Part shown: piece after piece, positions 11,187-22,094 of the stretch
Position numbering within the stretch: the first letter of the stretch is position 1
How the letters are laid out: every line of letters begins with the position of its first letter
NCBI GenBank assembly: GCA_963854735.1
Contig: OY978101.1
Location: 1,703,043 to 1,767,042 of the forward strand
DNA length: 64,000 bases
Direction: 5' to 3'
Source: Marvania coccoides
Taxonomy: Eukaryota; Chlorophyta; Trebouxiophyceae; Chlorellales; Chlorellaceae
The notes under the pieces: generated by a model
Told to the model about the DNA's origin: nothing
Databases searched by the model: none
Seen by the model: the letters and a program-made list of their open reading frames with translations, nothing else
Made by a program: the position numbers and the translations under genes

Positions 11187-12664
11187 ATGAAAACAAGGAA
11201 CAAGGGTCCTGTTTTCATTCCCTTTTTTTCAATCGCGGCTCTCCTCGTCGCTGGCTTTGTCGTGCTAGCTCTCAGCCTCCCCTCTACTACCCCGCATTCG
11301 CTAGAAAATCGAAAAATGTCAAGCGGCACCGCCAGCCTGCGTCCTATCGCGCGAGGTGGGTCCTATCGCGCGAGGTGGCACCGTCGTCCCTTTTCCCTCT
11401 CTCTTCATCTGCATTTGGCGTTGGCCTGCGAATTGCTGACGCGCGTTTATATACTTGCTTTTATTCTAACGCCCTCTCCCTCCGCCTTCATTTGCTTTGC
11501 ACAGCTCTCAAGGGCCAGAAGGCCATGGACGGCGCCGGAGTGCGCATTGTCCGCACAATTGGCGTCGCTGACATCCGCGTGGACCCGTGAGACTTGGCTG
11601 CATACTGCTTTTCTGTCTTTATTTCTGCCCATCCCTCTCAACGTTAATTTCCGTCCTCTGGCAGGTTCTTGATGCTTGACGAGTTGAAACTGCCCGCCTC
11701 TGAGGCCACGAGCGGCTTCCCCGACCACCCTCACAGGAAAGTGGTTGTTGCTAAATGCGCCCACCCCAAAAGAGCACAACAACAACAAACTCGTTCTCAA
11801 ACTCGTCTTGTTTTGCAGGGGCTTTGAGACCTGCACCATCATGCTCAGTGGCAAAGTGGAGCACAAAGACTCGGTGGGCAACCAGGGCGTCATTGGTCCT
11901 GGTGGGGTGCAGTGGATGACCGCTGGGCGTGGCATCATCCACTCGGAGATGCCGGCAATCACCGAGGGCGACCTGCACGGCTTCCAGCTGTGGATCAACC
12001 TGCCGGCGAAAGACAAAATGGTGAAGCCGCGCTACCAGGTAAGCGAATTACGTTTAATAACGAGGCATAAATTCTCCATCTCGCCAAATGTTTTTCCTTT
12101 TGTCATTATTTCGGTCCAGGACATCACCGCTGAGGAAATCCCCACGGCCACCTTCTCTGGAGCCTCCGTGCGCGTGATGGCTGGCGAGACTGGGGGGGTA
12201 AAGGGCCCCATCAAGATGCGCAACCCTGGGGAGCTGCTGGATGTCAGGGTGGAGGCTGGCAGGGAGTGGAGGCACCCTGTGCCTGCTGGGTGGAACGGGT
12301 TTGCCTACGTGTACGAGGGTTCCGGGAAGCTGAGCGGGCAGAGCGTGTCCACCCAACACGCCTACATCTTCGACAAGGAGGGAGACGAGATCTTGGCGAG
12401 CGCAGGCAGCGAGGGGCTGAAGATGCTGCTGTGCGCGGGGAAGCCCATCAACGAACCCATCGTACAGCGTGAGTCAAACTGTGTACGTTTTTTTTTCTTT
12501 GCAAAGAAAAAGACTGACGGCGATATTTCGACCCCCTTACCCTGTGTTCAGACGGACCGTTTGTCATGAACAGCCACCTGGAGATTCGCCAAGCATTTGA
12601 TGATTACCGCGCTGGAAAGTTTCAAAACCCGGACGACAACCCATGGGTCGACGATGAGCTGTGA
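11187..12664 (+). CDS. pirin-family cupin protein with possible N-terminal membrane anchor
   Basis: Six exons: 11187-11355, 11505-11586, 11665-11736, 11819-12038, 12120-12468, 12552-12664 (334 aa). The body matches pirin closely: DPFLMLDE made by a splice, FPDHPHRGFET made by another, GVIGPGGVQWMTAGRGIIHSE, and a C-terminal HGPFVMNS block. The His and Glu metal ligands of the first cupin barrel are present. Pirins are iron-binding nuclear or cytosolic proteins, some with quercetinase activity. Exon 1 adds ~56 residues with a hydrophobic stretch (about residues 11-31) after a basic start, resembling a signal anchor; a shorter start at 11316 or 11525 would remove it. The intron 11737-11818 does not begin with GT (see separate entry). 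Confidence 0.85.
11737..11818 (+). other. probable non-canonical GA-AG intron in the pirin gene
   Basis: Homology requires HPHR to join GFET, which needs exon 3 to end at 11736 and exon 4 to start at 11819. The donor is then AG|GAAAGT, matching the consensus except for A in place of the invariant T. The nearest real GT (11741) gives a frame that meets a stop at once after the CAG acceptor at 11816-11818. A one-base sequencing error at 11738 would also explain it. Confidence 0.6.
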
Positions 12665-13231
12665 CCAACAATAGCCACCCGTTTTTATAATATAACTTCT
12701 ATTGACGTCCTCAAACGTTTTTGTTGCCTGTCTGCCTGCTTGCTTTTCACCCAATTGGCGCAACCTCAGTACATTGCTGTATACATGTATCAGTTGTATT
12801 ACATTAAAAATACAATAAATTGAATTTGTACAATTTGTAAGGCGGGCAAAGTTGCCCGCCGGCCGGTCTACAAAAACCCGGTTCCAGGGTTCACCCACAA
12901 TTTGTAAGTTTGAGAGAAATTTAAAATTCAGACGGCGGTATATATCTCGAGACACGTCCAGCCCCTGGGCCATCCACGAGCCATCCCCAAGCGCTAAACA
13001 TTTTTTGCTGCCCGCAGTCACATTCATTCTCAGCCAGTTGCTTCGGCAAAAAAGTCAAATATGACCCCGTGCTTCGCCTGCTTCAGTCGGACTCGAGCAG
13101 CTCTGCTGTTTCAGCTCTGTGGTGGTCCCATTTAGCCTTCAAAAAAAAAAGGCACCCGTTTACAATTCTTTGTCTTTGTTCGTAGCGCTGCGATCGTTTG
13201 GGCTGAAGCATTTTCGAAATAAATTCGAGAA
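12665..13231. other. intergenic between pirin and patatin-like genes
   Basis: Holds the 3' flank of the pirin gene (AT-rich, TATAATATAA near 12685) and the promoter of the patatin-like gene. A possible small insertion at 12830-12908 is listed separately. Open frames exist on both strands but show no recognisable protein or splice pattern. Confidence 0.5.
12830..12908. repeat. small GC-rich insert between 12-bp direct repeats
   Basis: The 12-mer ACAATTTGTAAG occurs at 12830-12841 and again at 12897-12908. Between them is a 55-bp GC-rich block in AT-rich surroundings. Its left edge holds a perfect 9-bp inverted repeat, GGCGGGCAA/TTGCCCGCC (12841-12860, 2-nt spacer). The direct repeats resemble target-site duplications of a very short element. 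They could also be a deletion or slippage footprint. Confidence 0.5.
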
Positions 13232-14272
13232 ATGTTTAATCAAACTTTTGTGCGCCAGCTTCCAAATGTATGCGCAATATCGGAGCGGCGAAAACGATTG
13301 AATGTGAATCTGCCGCGACAGTGCGCTGCAGCGCCCCAGCTGCACCACTCCAGCGCACCACAGCAGGAGACGGACGTTGTGGACGTTGTGCTGAGCTCTG
13401 GATTCCTGGCATTTGCAGCGCACTGCGGCTTTCTCCAGGCCATGGAAGATGCAGGGCTGAGGGTGAGGGGCGTGTGCGGCACCAGCTCTGGAGCGTTGGT
13501 AGGAAGTCTGTATGCCGCAGGCTACTCGCCAAGAGAGGTAAGCCTCACTTTCTTATTTTGCAACCCACTGGTTCTCCAAAAACGTTATATTAGCGATTGC
13601 TCACTTTTTCTTTCTTTTGCTACCGCACAGATCGCCTACCAGTTGAGTCGGGTGGCGCCCATTTCTCGAGTGCGGCCGTCAGGGCACCCGTGGCGGGGGC
13701 TGCTGTCGCTGAAACCCGCCATTCAGGAGCTCACCACCCTCCTACCCCCTCGCTTTGAGGACTTGAAGCTGGATTTCGGAGTGGGCGTGGTGGGGCGAGG
13801 CAGCCACGCTAAACGCCACGAGCTGGTTGACAGCGGGCCCCTGGCGGAAGCAGTGGCGGCGTCTGCAGCGGTGCCGGTGCTGTTCTCGCCAATAGCCATC
13901 CCCGAAGCTTCGAATAATCCCTACATCGACGGCGGCATCGCCTGCCGCATTGGCCTGGATTTGTGGCGGCAGCATCGGCACGGGCAGAGCGGGCAGTACG
14001 CGGTGCACCTCATCGGCAGAAGCTCGCCCTTCAGCGGTAACGACTCGGTCCAAAATTTAGGTAAGAGTTTAATAATTCTTTAGCTTTCTATGAAGTACTC
14101 TATTTATTTATATACTTATTCGTTGTGCGCAGGGGATGGGGTGATGCTGGTGTGCAGTCCCAAGAGCGGAGCGTCGCTGTGGGACCTTCAAGGATTCGAG
14201 GAGCAGTTTGAGGCGGCCAGACAACGAGCGTTGGCAGTGGTGATGGAGGCCAGAGCCAGAGCCTCGGTGTAG
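13232..14272 (+). CDS. patatin-like phospholipase (RssA-type)
   Basis: Three exons: 13232-13537, 13631-14060, 14133-14272 (291 aa). The patatin catalytic dyad is visible: the nucleophile serine in GTSSG (about residue 85) and the aspartate in YIDGG (about residue 202). The oxyanion region is VLSSGFLAFAAHCGFL instead of the usual glycine-rich GGGxRG, as in bacterial RssA-like and some plant members. The expected reaction is hydrolysis of acyl esters of lipids. The family is secure; substrate and location are unknown. No transmembrane segment is obvious. Confidence 0.88.
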
Positions 14273-14921
14273 GGAGGGTGGTGCCATTCTTAAAGCAAGT
14301 ATACCGGTATCCAACATTTTTTTTCTTCTCATTATTATTTAATCCGCATTGAAGTGCGGAAATGTCGCTGGATGCGGCACCAGCCTTGCAAATTGACGAT
14401 TTGTTGGCGTTTGATTTTTTTATTTAGTATTATATTTTATTTTGAACGCGCCCTGGAAAGTATCACAATATTATTTTCGAATGGACTGTCTAAGCGTGTC
14501 CGAAATGTGTGGTGGTGGTTGGACGTAACATGTGTTTTTCGAAAGTGGTACATTGTTAAATTTTTTTTACGTCCACCGCCTCCAACACAATTATTGTGTC
14601 TGCATGAGGGCCATGCACTGAGGTCATCGGGCCCAAGTAGTGCCCATGGTGTAAGAATGACATTTTTAGCATCGGTTTGTTAAAGATCTGAGCAGCCCCC
14701 AGGAAGAAACGGCGGAGGGAAGATTTTGACAACTCAGTGCTTATAATCAAACTTTAAATGTTTGAACTTTGTCGGTTAGTTTGATCAACATCACATACTA
14801 TAGAGCAAGCAGGAATCAACACAGCCCGAAAAAGGGTTCGATCAATTTAAAAATAAATCCTATTTTCGCCGCCTGAAGAGCGCCTATTGATTCGACCGTG
14901 CTTACGCTCGATATTGTCAAA
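14273..14921. other. intergenic between patatin-like and PRP3 genes
   Basis: AT-rich, with no supported gene. A GTTGGACGTA (14518-14527) and TACGTCCA (near 14567-14574) pair forms an imperfect inverted repeat. The segment 14598-14644 can fold into a short hairpin (CCATGCACT against AGTGCCCATGG). No tRNA or known ncRNA was recognised. The PRP3 promoter should lie at the right end. Confidence 0.5.
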
Positions 14922-16541
14922 ATGACCGACGCCCCGGCGAGCGGAAAACGCAAAGTGGAGGAGGAGACTGCAGCCAATGGTGGTGGAGATGCCAAGCGAC
15001 CAAAGCTTGACGCTGCCGCGCCCAAGCCCAAGCCCGCCCTGGACCTGTCGGTGCTAGCCAAGGCAAAGAAGGCGCTGGAGAAGCAGAAGGAGCTGAAGGA
15101 GAAGCTGGCCCGCCTCAAGCAGGCGTCCGCTGCCGCACTGCTGCCAGCTGGCGCACCGCCGCCTGCTGCGCCTGGGGTGCCTCTGGGGGCCCACGGTGCG
15201 CCCCGCCCCTCCACCAGACTTCCCCCACCCCTCATTGTCGACGATCTAGGTCGTCAAGTTGGCGCCGCGCCTGCCGCAGTGCCTGCTGCTGCCCCCCGCG
15301 CCAACCCGCTGCTCGCCTACATGGAGGAAGAGCCGGTGGACGACGCTGACGCCCCCCACTTCGACCCCTCCCTGGGATCCCGCGATGGCTCCCGTCGCGC
15401 GCGCTCCGCCCTTCGTTTTGTCGACCCTGGAAAATTCCAACGCCAGGCAGAGACCCACCGCCTGCGCGCGCAGTTCGGCGACGACTACGTGCGGCAGCTG
15501 GCGGAGCGCCGGCGGCGCGAGGAGGAGGATGCCGCTGCTGCTGGCGGCATGGACCCTAATAAGATCCCTCTGGGCGTCAGGGTTGAGGCGCCCAAGGAGG
15601 AGCCGGAGACGGTGCCGGACGTGGAGTGGTGGGACGCGCGCATTCTGAGCGACAGGAAGAGCTATGCCTCTGAGCTGCGCCTGGACCGCATCACCCTGTA
15701 CATTGAGCACCCGGTGCAGGTGGCCCCGCCCGCAGAGGCCCCGCCCCCGCCCCCGCAGCCCCTCAAGCTCACCAAGCAGGAGCTGAAGAAGATGCGCACG
15801 CAGCGGCGGCAGGCGCGCGAGCAGGAGAAGCAGGAGCTCATTCGGCTGGGCCTGCTGGAGCCTCCCAAGCCCAAGGTGAAGATCTCCAATCTGATGAGGG
15901 TGCTGGGCACGGAGGCCACCGCAGACCCCACCGCCATCGAGGCGGAGGTGCGGCGGCAGATGGCGGAGCGCGCGGCGGCGCACGAGGACCGCAATCTGGC
16001 CCGCATGCTGACGCCTGCCGAGCGCCGCAAAAAGAAGCTCAATAAGCTGCTGGACAGGCGGGAGGAAGCGGAGGACGGCAGTGTCGTGGCCCCGGTGGTG
16101 CACCAGGTTGCCGTGTACCGCGTGGGCAACCTGAGCCACCCTCAGCTCAAGTTCAAGGTTGAAATGAACGCCAAGGAAAACCACCTCAACGGGCGGGCGG
16201 TGTGCCTGCCGGGGGCGTTTTGCGTGGTGGTGGTGGAAGGCGGGACCAAGCCGCTGCGGCGGTACGAGAAGCTGATGCTGAACCGCATCAACTGGAACGT
16301 GGGGAGGGAGCAGGAGGGTGACGATGACGAAGGGGAGGAAATGGCAGGAGGAGGGAATGGCGGTGGCGGTGGTAGTGACAACTACTGTCGGCTGGTGTGG
16401 AGCGGGGTAGTGAAGGATAAGGCGTTCAAGGGCAAGTTCAGGACGGAGGAGGTGCGGTCCGAGGCCACTGGGCGCCGTGTTTTCGAGGAAGCAGGAGTGG
16501 GGCAGTACTGGGACCTGGCTGCAGCCAGCTTGCCGGAGTAG
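14922..16541 (+). CDS. PRPF3: U4/U6 snRNP protein PRP3
   Basis: Single exon, 539 aa, starting at the ATG of MTDAPASGKRKVEEE (context CAAAATGACC). The N-terminus is basic and charged, with an Ala/Pro-rich linker. The central PRP3 domain includes VKISNLMRVLG and the charged stretch LTPAERRKKKLNKLLDRR. The C-terminal DUF1115-type domain includes LMLNRINWN. PRP3 binds the U4/U6 snRNA duplex in the U4/U6.U5 tri-snRNP and is needed for pre-mRNA splicing in the nucleus. The C-terminal domain carries a Gly/Asp/Glu-rich insert near 16310-16380. The gene converges on the J-protein gene, with 167 bp between stops. Confidence 0.92.
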   Translation: MTDAPASGKRKVEEETAANGGGDAKRPKLDAAAPKPKPALDLSVLAKAKKALEKQKELKEKLARLKQASAAALLPAGAPPPAAPGVPLGAHGAPRPSTRLPPPLIVDDLGRQVGAAPAAVPAAAPRANPLLAYMEEEPVDDADAPHFDPSLGSRDGSRRARSALRFVDPGKFQRQAETHRLRAQFGDDYVRQLAERRRREEEDAAAAGGMDPNKIPLGVRVEAPKEEPETVPDVEWWDARILSDRKSYASELRLDRITLYIEHPVQVAPPAEAPPPPPQPLKLTKQELKKMRTQRRQAREQEKQELIRLGLLEPPKPKVKISNLMRVLGTEATADPTAIEAEVRRQMAERAAAHEDRNLARMLTPAERRKKKLNKLLDRREEAEDGSVVAPVVHQVAVYRVGNLSHPQLKFKVEMNAKENHLNGRAVCLPGAFCVVVVEGGTKPLRRYEKLMLNRINWNVGREQEGDDDEGEEMAGGGNGGGGGSDNYCRLVWSGVVKDKAFKGKFRTEEVRSEATGRRVFEEAGVGQYWDLAAASLPE

Positions 16542-16708
16542 GCAGTGATGAGTTGAATGCGGCATCATTACACGATTGTTTGTGGCGTATAATTTAAAAT
16601 TTATAAAAGGAAAATCAACCGAGAATAGAACGCCATGAAATAGAAGAGAAAAAAAATTCAGAGAAATTGTGATGTTCATTTTGGGTTGAGAGGGGGCGTA
16701 CATATGCG

Positions 16709-18171
16709 TTATGACGCCGCAGCGGCCTTCCCCTGCTGCTGTTGTGCAAACCGATTTTGCAGCTCCGTGCACGACTGCAGCGTCACTCTTGCTGCCTTCG
16801 CCTTGTGCCCGTAGTACTCGTACCGCCGCTTCGTCAGCCGCTCCTGGTAGCACCGCTGTTGCATCGCTTCGCGCCACTCCATCTCCACCGAGTACTCGAT
16901 CCTGGTGCGAGCTCGAGACCCCACCGGGTACTTGGCGCCAAAATCGCCCAGGCTGGCCACGTAAAACGGCACCTGGTGGGCAGCGGTGGCCATAGCGTGC
17001 GGGTACCGCCGCGTTTGGTCCAACGAGAACGCCGGCGCGGAGGCGCCAAACAGGTTGACCAGCAGCAGGATGAGCAGCGGAGCCAGCATCATCAACACCT
17101 TGGCGGGGTGCGCTTCAGCGTTGGTCCCCGCACGCTGCTGCTGGGGGTGCTGCTGGCGCTGCTGCTGGTGCTGCTGCGCCCGCCTGGCTGCCTGACCAAA
17201 TCCGTACATTTGGGCGCCCCCACCCCCCATGAAGGGGTTGCCGCCAAAGAACATGCGGAAGATCTCGTCGGCGTCAAAGCCGTCGTCGAACATGGTGAAC
17301 CCGCCGCCGCGCTGCATGCCGCCGCCAAACCCGCCGTAGCCTGCCGGCCTGCTGCCGTCTGGTTCGCTGCCTGTCAGGTCGTACTGCTGCCGCTTGGAGG
17401 AGTCGGACAGGCAGGTGAAGGCCCGCGAGACAGCTGCAAAAACAGCGAGGGGGTGAATGCATGGGTGCTAAGGGGATATATCTTTTTGGGGGACATGAAT
17501 AAATAAACCCAGCGCCTCGGATGCCGCCCTAATAACTTTGTACCACTCGCCCCTCCGCCGCGGAGGGCTCGCTCGATAGTATACCAAATTTATTGAGTCT
17601 TCACCAGCGTACACCGTAAACAAATGCAAAAACCTAGCTCTACTACTGATCCTATCTTCTCACCCTTGAAAGCCTCGTCCGCGCCCCGGGCCTTGTTCTT
17701 GTCGGGGTGCAGCTTCAGCGCCAGCTTCCTGTAGGCGCGCTTGATGTCGTCGTCCGTCGCGCCCCTGTCCACTCCCAGGATCTCGTAGTAGCAGGTCTTG
17801 GCGCGTATGGATGCCACAAGCTGCCGCTGCTCGGGGGTGGCCTTGTGGTCCTCGTCTTTGGGGCGAGGGGAAGTGGGCGCACGGGCCTTTGGCTGCTGCT
17901 GCTGCTGGCGGTTGCGCAGCCCAGAGGCGCCCATCCCTGCCGGGCCGTTTCCAGAGCTGCTGGCAGGGCCGTTGGGAGTTGCAGCCGAGGCGCCGGTGCC
18001 AGAGGTCGCACGCTGCACCTTGGCCAGGAACTCCTCGGTTTCTGCGCCGGGGTACAGCTTGACGGCCTTCTCTGCAAAGCGCTGGGCCTTGTCGGCGTTG
18101 CCGTTGGCGAGGGCTTGCCGGGCGATGGCTAGGCACTTGAGCCCCTCGTCCTTGTTCGCGTGGGTCACCAT
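16709..18171 (-). CDS. ER-type membrane J-domain protein (DNAJB12/14-like, DUF1977)
   Basis: Two exons, complement(16709-17433, 17664-18171), 410 aa. The N-terminus ([18 protein letters not shown]) is the short helical repeat region typical of the B12/B14 class. The J domain follows at about residues 127-185 with the HPD motif that stimulates Hsp70 ATPase; the splice joins EAFK to [11 protein letters not shown] inside it. A Gly/Phe-rich segment, a poly-Gln stretch and one transmembrane helix (about 279-297, [18 protein letters not shown]) come next, then the lumenal DUF1977 part. Family members sit in the ER membrane with the J domain cytosolic and recruit Hsp70 for membrane-protein quality control. 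Confidence 0.9.
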
Positions 18172-18603
18172 TTGTGTAGATCCGTCAAATCAATGTAGAG
18201 CGCGCATAGAACTGCTGAGGGGGCCGAGGTCTCAAACACAATTGGTGTTGATGACTTTTCTCTTGCAGAGCTCAGCTCGCTCAAGATGATGGATGGCTTG
18301 ACGGCGACGAAAATGGATTTGAAAACAAAATGACAACTCCAAAATAAACAAAATGCGAGGAATTGTGACAGAAGTTCGGTTGAGAACCCCTTTTTTCAAC
18401 GAGTGCAAAACGAGTTTGGGTTTTTATAAATGTGCATGTGTTTATTGCACCTCGTTGAAGAGATCTACAAGCCATCAGGGCAGATCACCTCTATAAATTC
18501 GCAGATCAATCTAGAATATATTTGCTCAAAATTTGCACCCTTTTCATTGTTGAGACACCGCAGCTATCCCCGCTCCCATAGTATCAAAGTATAAGCCGTC
18601 GCT
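18172..18603. other. divergent intergenic, J-protein / NDUFAF2 promoters
   Basis: Shared upstream region of two divergent genes. AT-rich in the middle (18300-18440). No ncRNA, no clear TATA box and no convincing open frame were seen. Confidence 0.5.
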
Positions 18604-19089
18604 ATGGCGCTGCGGCAGCTGGCAAGCCGCCTGTCTTGGGCTCTATTCAAGCGGAAGACGGTGGGGAACAACTTTTGCTCTGCATATTTTTCGAGAGCTT
18701 TGTTCACCCTCCCTCTCGCCTCTCTACTGCAGATAGGAAGTGATAAACTCGGCAACAAATACTACATCGTGATGGACAAGACGATGGAGGGGGAGCCGTT
18801 GGAGCGCCGCATGGTCAAGTTCTCAGGCGACATGTTTGACCCGCTGCCGCCAGAGTGGAACGCGTGGCTACGGAAGACACGGGAAGTGGCGCCCTCAGAG
18901 GAGGATCTGGAGATGGGAGAGGCCGAGAGACAGGAACAGCGGGAGCGGGCAGAAGCGGCAGACGCAGAGGCAGCGGAGGCAGCCATGCGGTGGACGCAAG
19001 GCGGCGGGGGGCAGCGATCCCCGGGGCAGGAAAGTTCACAACAACTGCACGACGCCTCACCACCACGTTCTAATAGCAATAACGACTAA
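18604..19089 (+). CDS. NDUFAF2: mitochondrial complex I assembly factor NDUFAF2 (B17.2-like)
   Basis: Two exons, 18604-18660 and 18733-19089 (137 aa). The 72-nt intron is in frame without a stop, so an unspliced reading is possible. Splicing, however, joins FKRKT to IGSDKLGNKYY as in the family, and the removed part ends in a clear polypyrimidine tract and CAG. The B17.2 fold is seen in GSDKLGNKYYIV and, later, PPEWNAWLRKTREVAPSEEDL. NDUFAF2 is a chaperone for late assembly of the NADH dehydrogenase N module in mitochondria. The C-terminal third is Glu/Ala-rich and poorly conserved. The other candidate, subunit NDUFA12, is less likely because of the RxTR...PxxEE pattern. Confidence 0.85.
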   Translation: MALRQLASRLSWALFKRKTVGNNFCSAYFSRALFTLPLASLLQIGSDKLGNKYYIVMDKTMEGEPLERRMVKFSGDMFDPLPPEWNAWLRKTREVAPSEEDLEMGEAERQEQRERAEAADAEAAEAAMRWTQGGGGQRSPGQESSQQLHDASPPRSNSNND

Positions 19090-19268
19090 AATGAACCACT
19101 CTTTTTTATTTTTAAATGGTAACAATTATAAACCACCTGGTGCACAGTGTACAAAGCAGAAGAGCCAGCATATTATCATGAACATTTTCAAGCGTCACAG
19201 ACATATTTCTCTTATTGTCGTTGCCAAATTCATTGATTGGTACCTAAAATGGGGTAAAGTGCTATAAC

Positions 19269-21138
19269 CTATTGCCGCTGCCTGGGCGCCGCCTTGATGA
19301 TGTCGTCCACCCGCAGAATCATCTCCGCGGCCTCGGTGGCGCTCATCAACGCCGACACCTTGACCTTGAACGACTCGTAGATGCCGCGAGCCCGCATGTC
19401 GCCGCTGGCGCCGGTTGCGATGTCAACCCCCGCCGTGGCGCCCTCTGGGTCCGCAGCGTGCGCGGCCCGCATCTGCGACACAATCTCCGCCGAGTCCAGC
19501 CCCGCGTTGTCGCAGATGATGGTGGGGATCTGGCGCAGGGCGCGTGCAAACGCGGCCATGGCCAATGACCGCTTTCCTGGCGTGCGTGCTGCCAGCTCGT
19601 CCACCACCCGAGCCATCGCGGTCTCTGCCCACCCACCGCCCAGAATGACGCGCGCGTCGGCCACGGTCTGGCTCAGCACGCACAGCGCGTCGTGCAGCGA
19701 GCGCTCTGCCTCATCCAGCACGTGCTGGGACGCGCCCCGCAGCACAACCGAGCAGGCCTCGCCCAGCTCGCACCCGCTAAAGTGCACCATCTTGTCGTCC
19801 CCCACCATGATCTCCTCCACCACCTTGCAGGTGCCCAGCTTCACGTTTGTGGGGTCATCAAAGGTGGAGGTGATCTCGCCTCCCGTCACCAGCGCCAGCC
19901 GCTCGATGCCGTCAAAGTCGGCGTGCTCGATGGCCATCACCCCCGCGTCCGCAAACAGCTCCTCGGGGAAGTTGTAGATGAGCTGGCGATTGATGAAGAT
20001 GTTGGCGCCGTGGGCAATGATGGCCTCGCACTTGGACCGCATCTTGTCGCGCTCGGCCTTCTCAATGTCGGCCACCTTGGCCATGGAGTCCACCCGCACC
20101 CGCGCGCCGTAGATCTTGATCTTGTCGGTGTCCATGGCGGTGTTGGCCACCAAGATCTTGGCGCCCTCGATGCGGCGGGGCTGCCCCACCCCAATCTGCT
20201 TGTCCAGGATGAACCCCTCGTCAAGGAAAGAGTCGCGGATGGTGCCCCCCGGCTTCTTCAGGATCTGGATGGCGTCCAGGTTGGTGGAGCCCTTTAGGCG
20301 CAGCACCGCGTCCACCGCCAGCTCAGCAAAGTGGTCCTTGTCGGAGGTGAGGATCTTGGAGGACAGCGTGGTCCTGGCGATGTTGAGGAGGTCAGTGCGG
20401 AATGCCACGGGGTCGGCGGCGTTGTTCCTGGCGATGTCCTCCAGGCGTGTGCGCGCCGCCTCTGCCGCCTCGCGGTACCCAGCAATGATGACCATGGGGT
20501 GAATCTTCTGGTTGATCAGCTGCTCCGCCTCGCGCAGCAGCTCCCCCGCCAGCACCACCACCGACGTGGTGCCGTCCCCCACCTCGTCGTCCTGCGTTTT
20601 GCTGATGTCCACCAGCACCTTGGCGGCGGGGTTGTCGATGTAGATAGACTTCAGGATGGTGGCGCCGTCGTTGGTCACGGTCACCTCTCTGCCGCGGCTC
20701 ACGCTCTGAAGGATCTTGTCCTGCGCGCGCAAGTGAGAACAAGGAGGGTGAGAAGGAGGAGCGGCGGCGACGACGGCAGAAAAACAAGAGCACAAATAAT
20801 GACGTACCATGCCCTTGGGCCCCAGCGTGGTCTTTACGAGGTCGGCGATGGCCATGGCACCCACAAACGAAGACTGCACGAGGGGGAAATGAGGGGCCAG
20901 TGAGCGCAAGCACTATACTAAGAAGAATCCAAGTGATCAACTGACCAGGCGGGCGTTTTCGCCCTTCTCTTCGGATGCACCCGCGTGCAGCACGCTCTGG
21001 GTGAAGTTGGAAGGCACCTGCAGGGCGGGGAGGCACGGGAACGGGGCAAATGAGAAAACTACTTGCAGTTTTGACTTTTTGGCGTCGCATCATCAAAACG
21101 GGGGTCTTGCAGGCTGAACTCACCCCCATTTGACCCAT
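19269..21138 (-). CDS. CCT2: TCP-1/CCT chaperonin subunit beta
   Basis: Four exons, complement(19269-20720, 20808-20873, 20946-21017, 21124-21138), 534 aa, the normal length for CCT2. The first exon holds only five codons (MGQMG). ATP-binding motifs are intact: LGPKGM then DKIL across an intron, VTNDGATIL, and the [10 protein letters not shown] catalytic loop. The beta-subunit type is supported by [47 protein letters not shown] and [15 protein letters not shown]. It is one of eight subunits of the cytosolic chaperonin that folds actin and tubulin. The start lies 214 bp from the divergent bL35 gene. Confidence 0.95.
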
Positions 21139-21352
21139 GGTGACAGTTGTATATGCAATAGTAAGTTTACAGAGCTCCTGGGGCTCGAACTAAAAAATCA
21201 TAAGTCTTTGCAAAACGGGCGCCAATTTCGGTCGCCAAAGAAAAACTCCTCATTTCGCTCCCAAAAACAGCACATTGTATTTGTTTTAACGCTCAGGTGG
21301 CATCCCGAGCTGCACACGACAGCGGCGCCGCACAAAGTTAGAGCGAGATAAG

Positions 21353-22094
21353 ATGCAGGCCCTTTGCCACTCGATGGCCACCCTCCGGGTGTCTGCGCCC
21401 AAGGTACCGCGCCCCGCAATTTTTTTCAACAACGCGAATTGTCCGCATCGCGCTGGAGCGGACGATGATGGCCCCCGTCGCTGCGAAACTGCATGTTTTC
21501 ACCCACACAATGCTTTCACATTTTTTTTAATTGCGCAGGCTCCTTTCGCCGCGGCCAGGACCCTGTCTTCCAAGGCCAACGGAATTGCGGCCGCCCCCAA
21601 GCTGGTGATGGCGCAGAGGCAGCAGCAGCAGCTCCCCGTCGCGTCGGTGGGCCTGGAAATTCTGTGCGCCGACGGCCGCCGTGGCGGCAAGCTGAAGACC
21701 CGCAAGGTGTGTGGCTTTGGAGTGTGGTGTTTTGGGGGGTGGGCGCAGTGGAAAAAGACGGGGGGGGGGGGGGGCGGGGGCGAAACTTTGCAGCAGCTGC
21801 TACTTTTCTCCGCTGCTCTCGGCAGAATTCTCTTGTCATACGTCACTTGCTTTTATATACAATACAACTCACTCCTGCTTCCCCCCTCTGTTCTTCTGTA
21901 CGTGTTTGCAGGCTGCTGCCAAGCGGTACAAGGTGACCGGCAGCGGGCGCGTTTTGGTGCGCCACGCCGGAAAGAACCATTTCCAGGAGAAGAAGGGCAG
22001 CAAGCGCAGGCAGAAACTGAGCACCATGCACCTGGCCAGCGAGACCCACCTCGACCTCATCAAGGGGTGCTTGCCATACGCCAAGCTCAAGTGA
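21353..22094 (+). CDS. RPL35: organellar (probably plastid) ribosomal protein bL35
   Basis: Three exons: 21353-21403, 21539-21706, 21912-22094 (133 aa). The mature part is a bacterial-type L35: LKTRK|AAAKRYKVTGSGRV (splice at the bar), RHAGKNHFQEKKGSKRR. The ~65-residue N-terminal extension is rich in Ala, Ser and Arg with no acidic start, as expected for a transit peptide. It is a component of the organelle large ribosomal subunit; plastid is more likely than mitochondrion by sequence type, but targeting is inferred. Intron 2 contains a run of 14 G at 21760-21773. Only 85 bp separate its stop from the convergent mannosidase gene. Confidence 0.88.

Noticed and set aside
12548..13027. Minus-strand open frame downstream of the pirin gene
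   Set aside because: It overlaps the pirin 3' exon and AT-rich spacer, has no recognisable features, and part of it is the small GC-rich insert.
14598..14644. A tRNA or tRNA-derived repeat between the patatin-like and PRP3 genes
   Set aside because: A small hairpin is present, but there is no cloverleaf, A box or B box.
15246..16877. A 543-codon open frame on the minus strand opposite PRP3
   Set aside because: It mirrors the GC-rich PRP3 coding sequence, is full of His, Leu and Arg, matches nothing, and PRP3 on the other strand is unmistakable.
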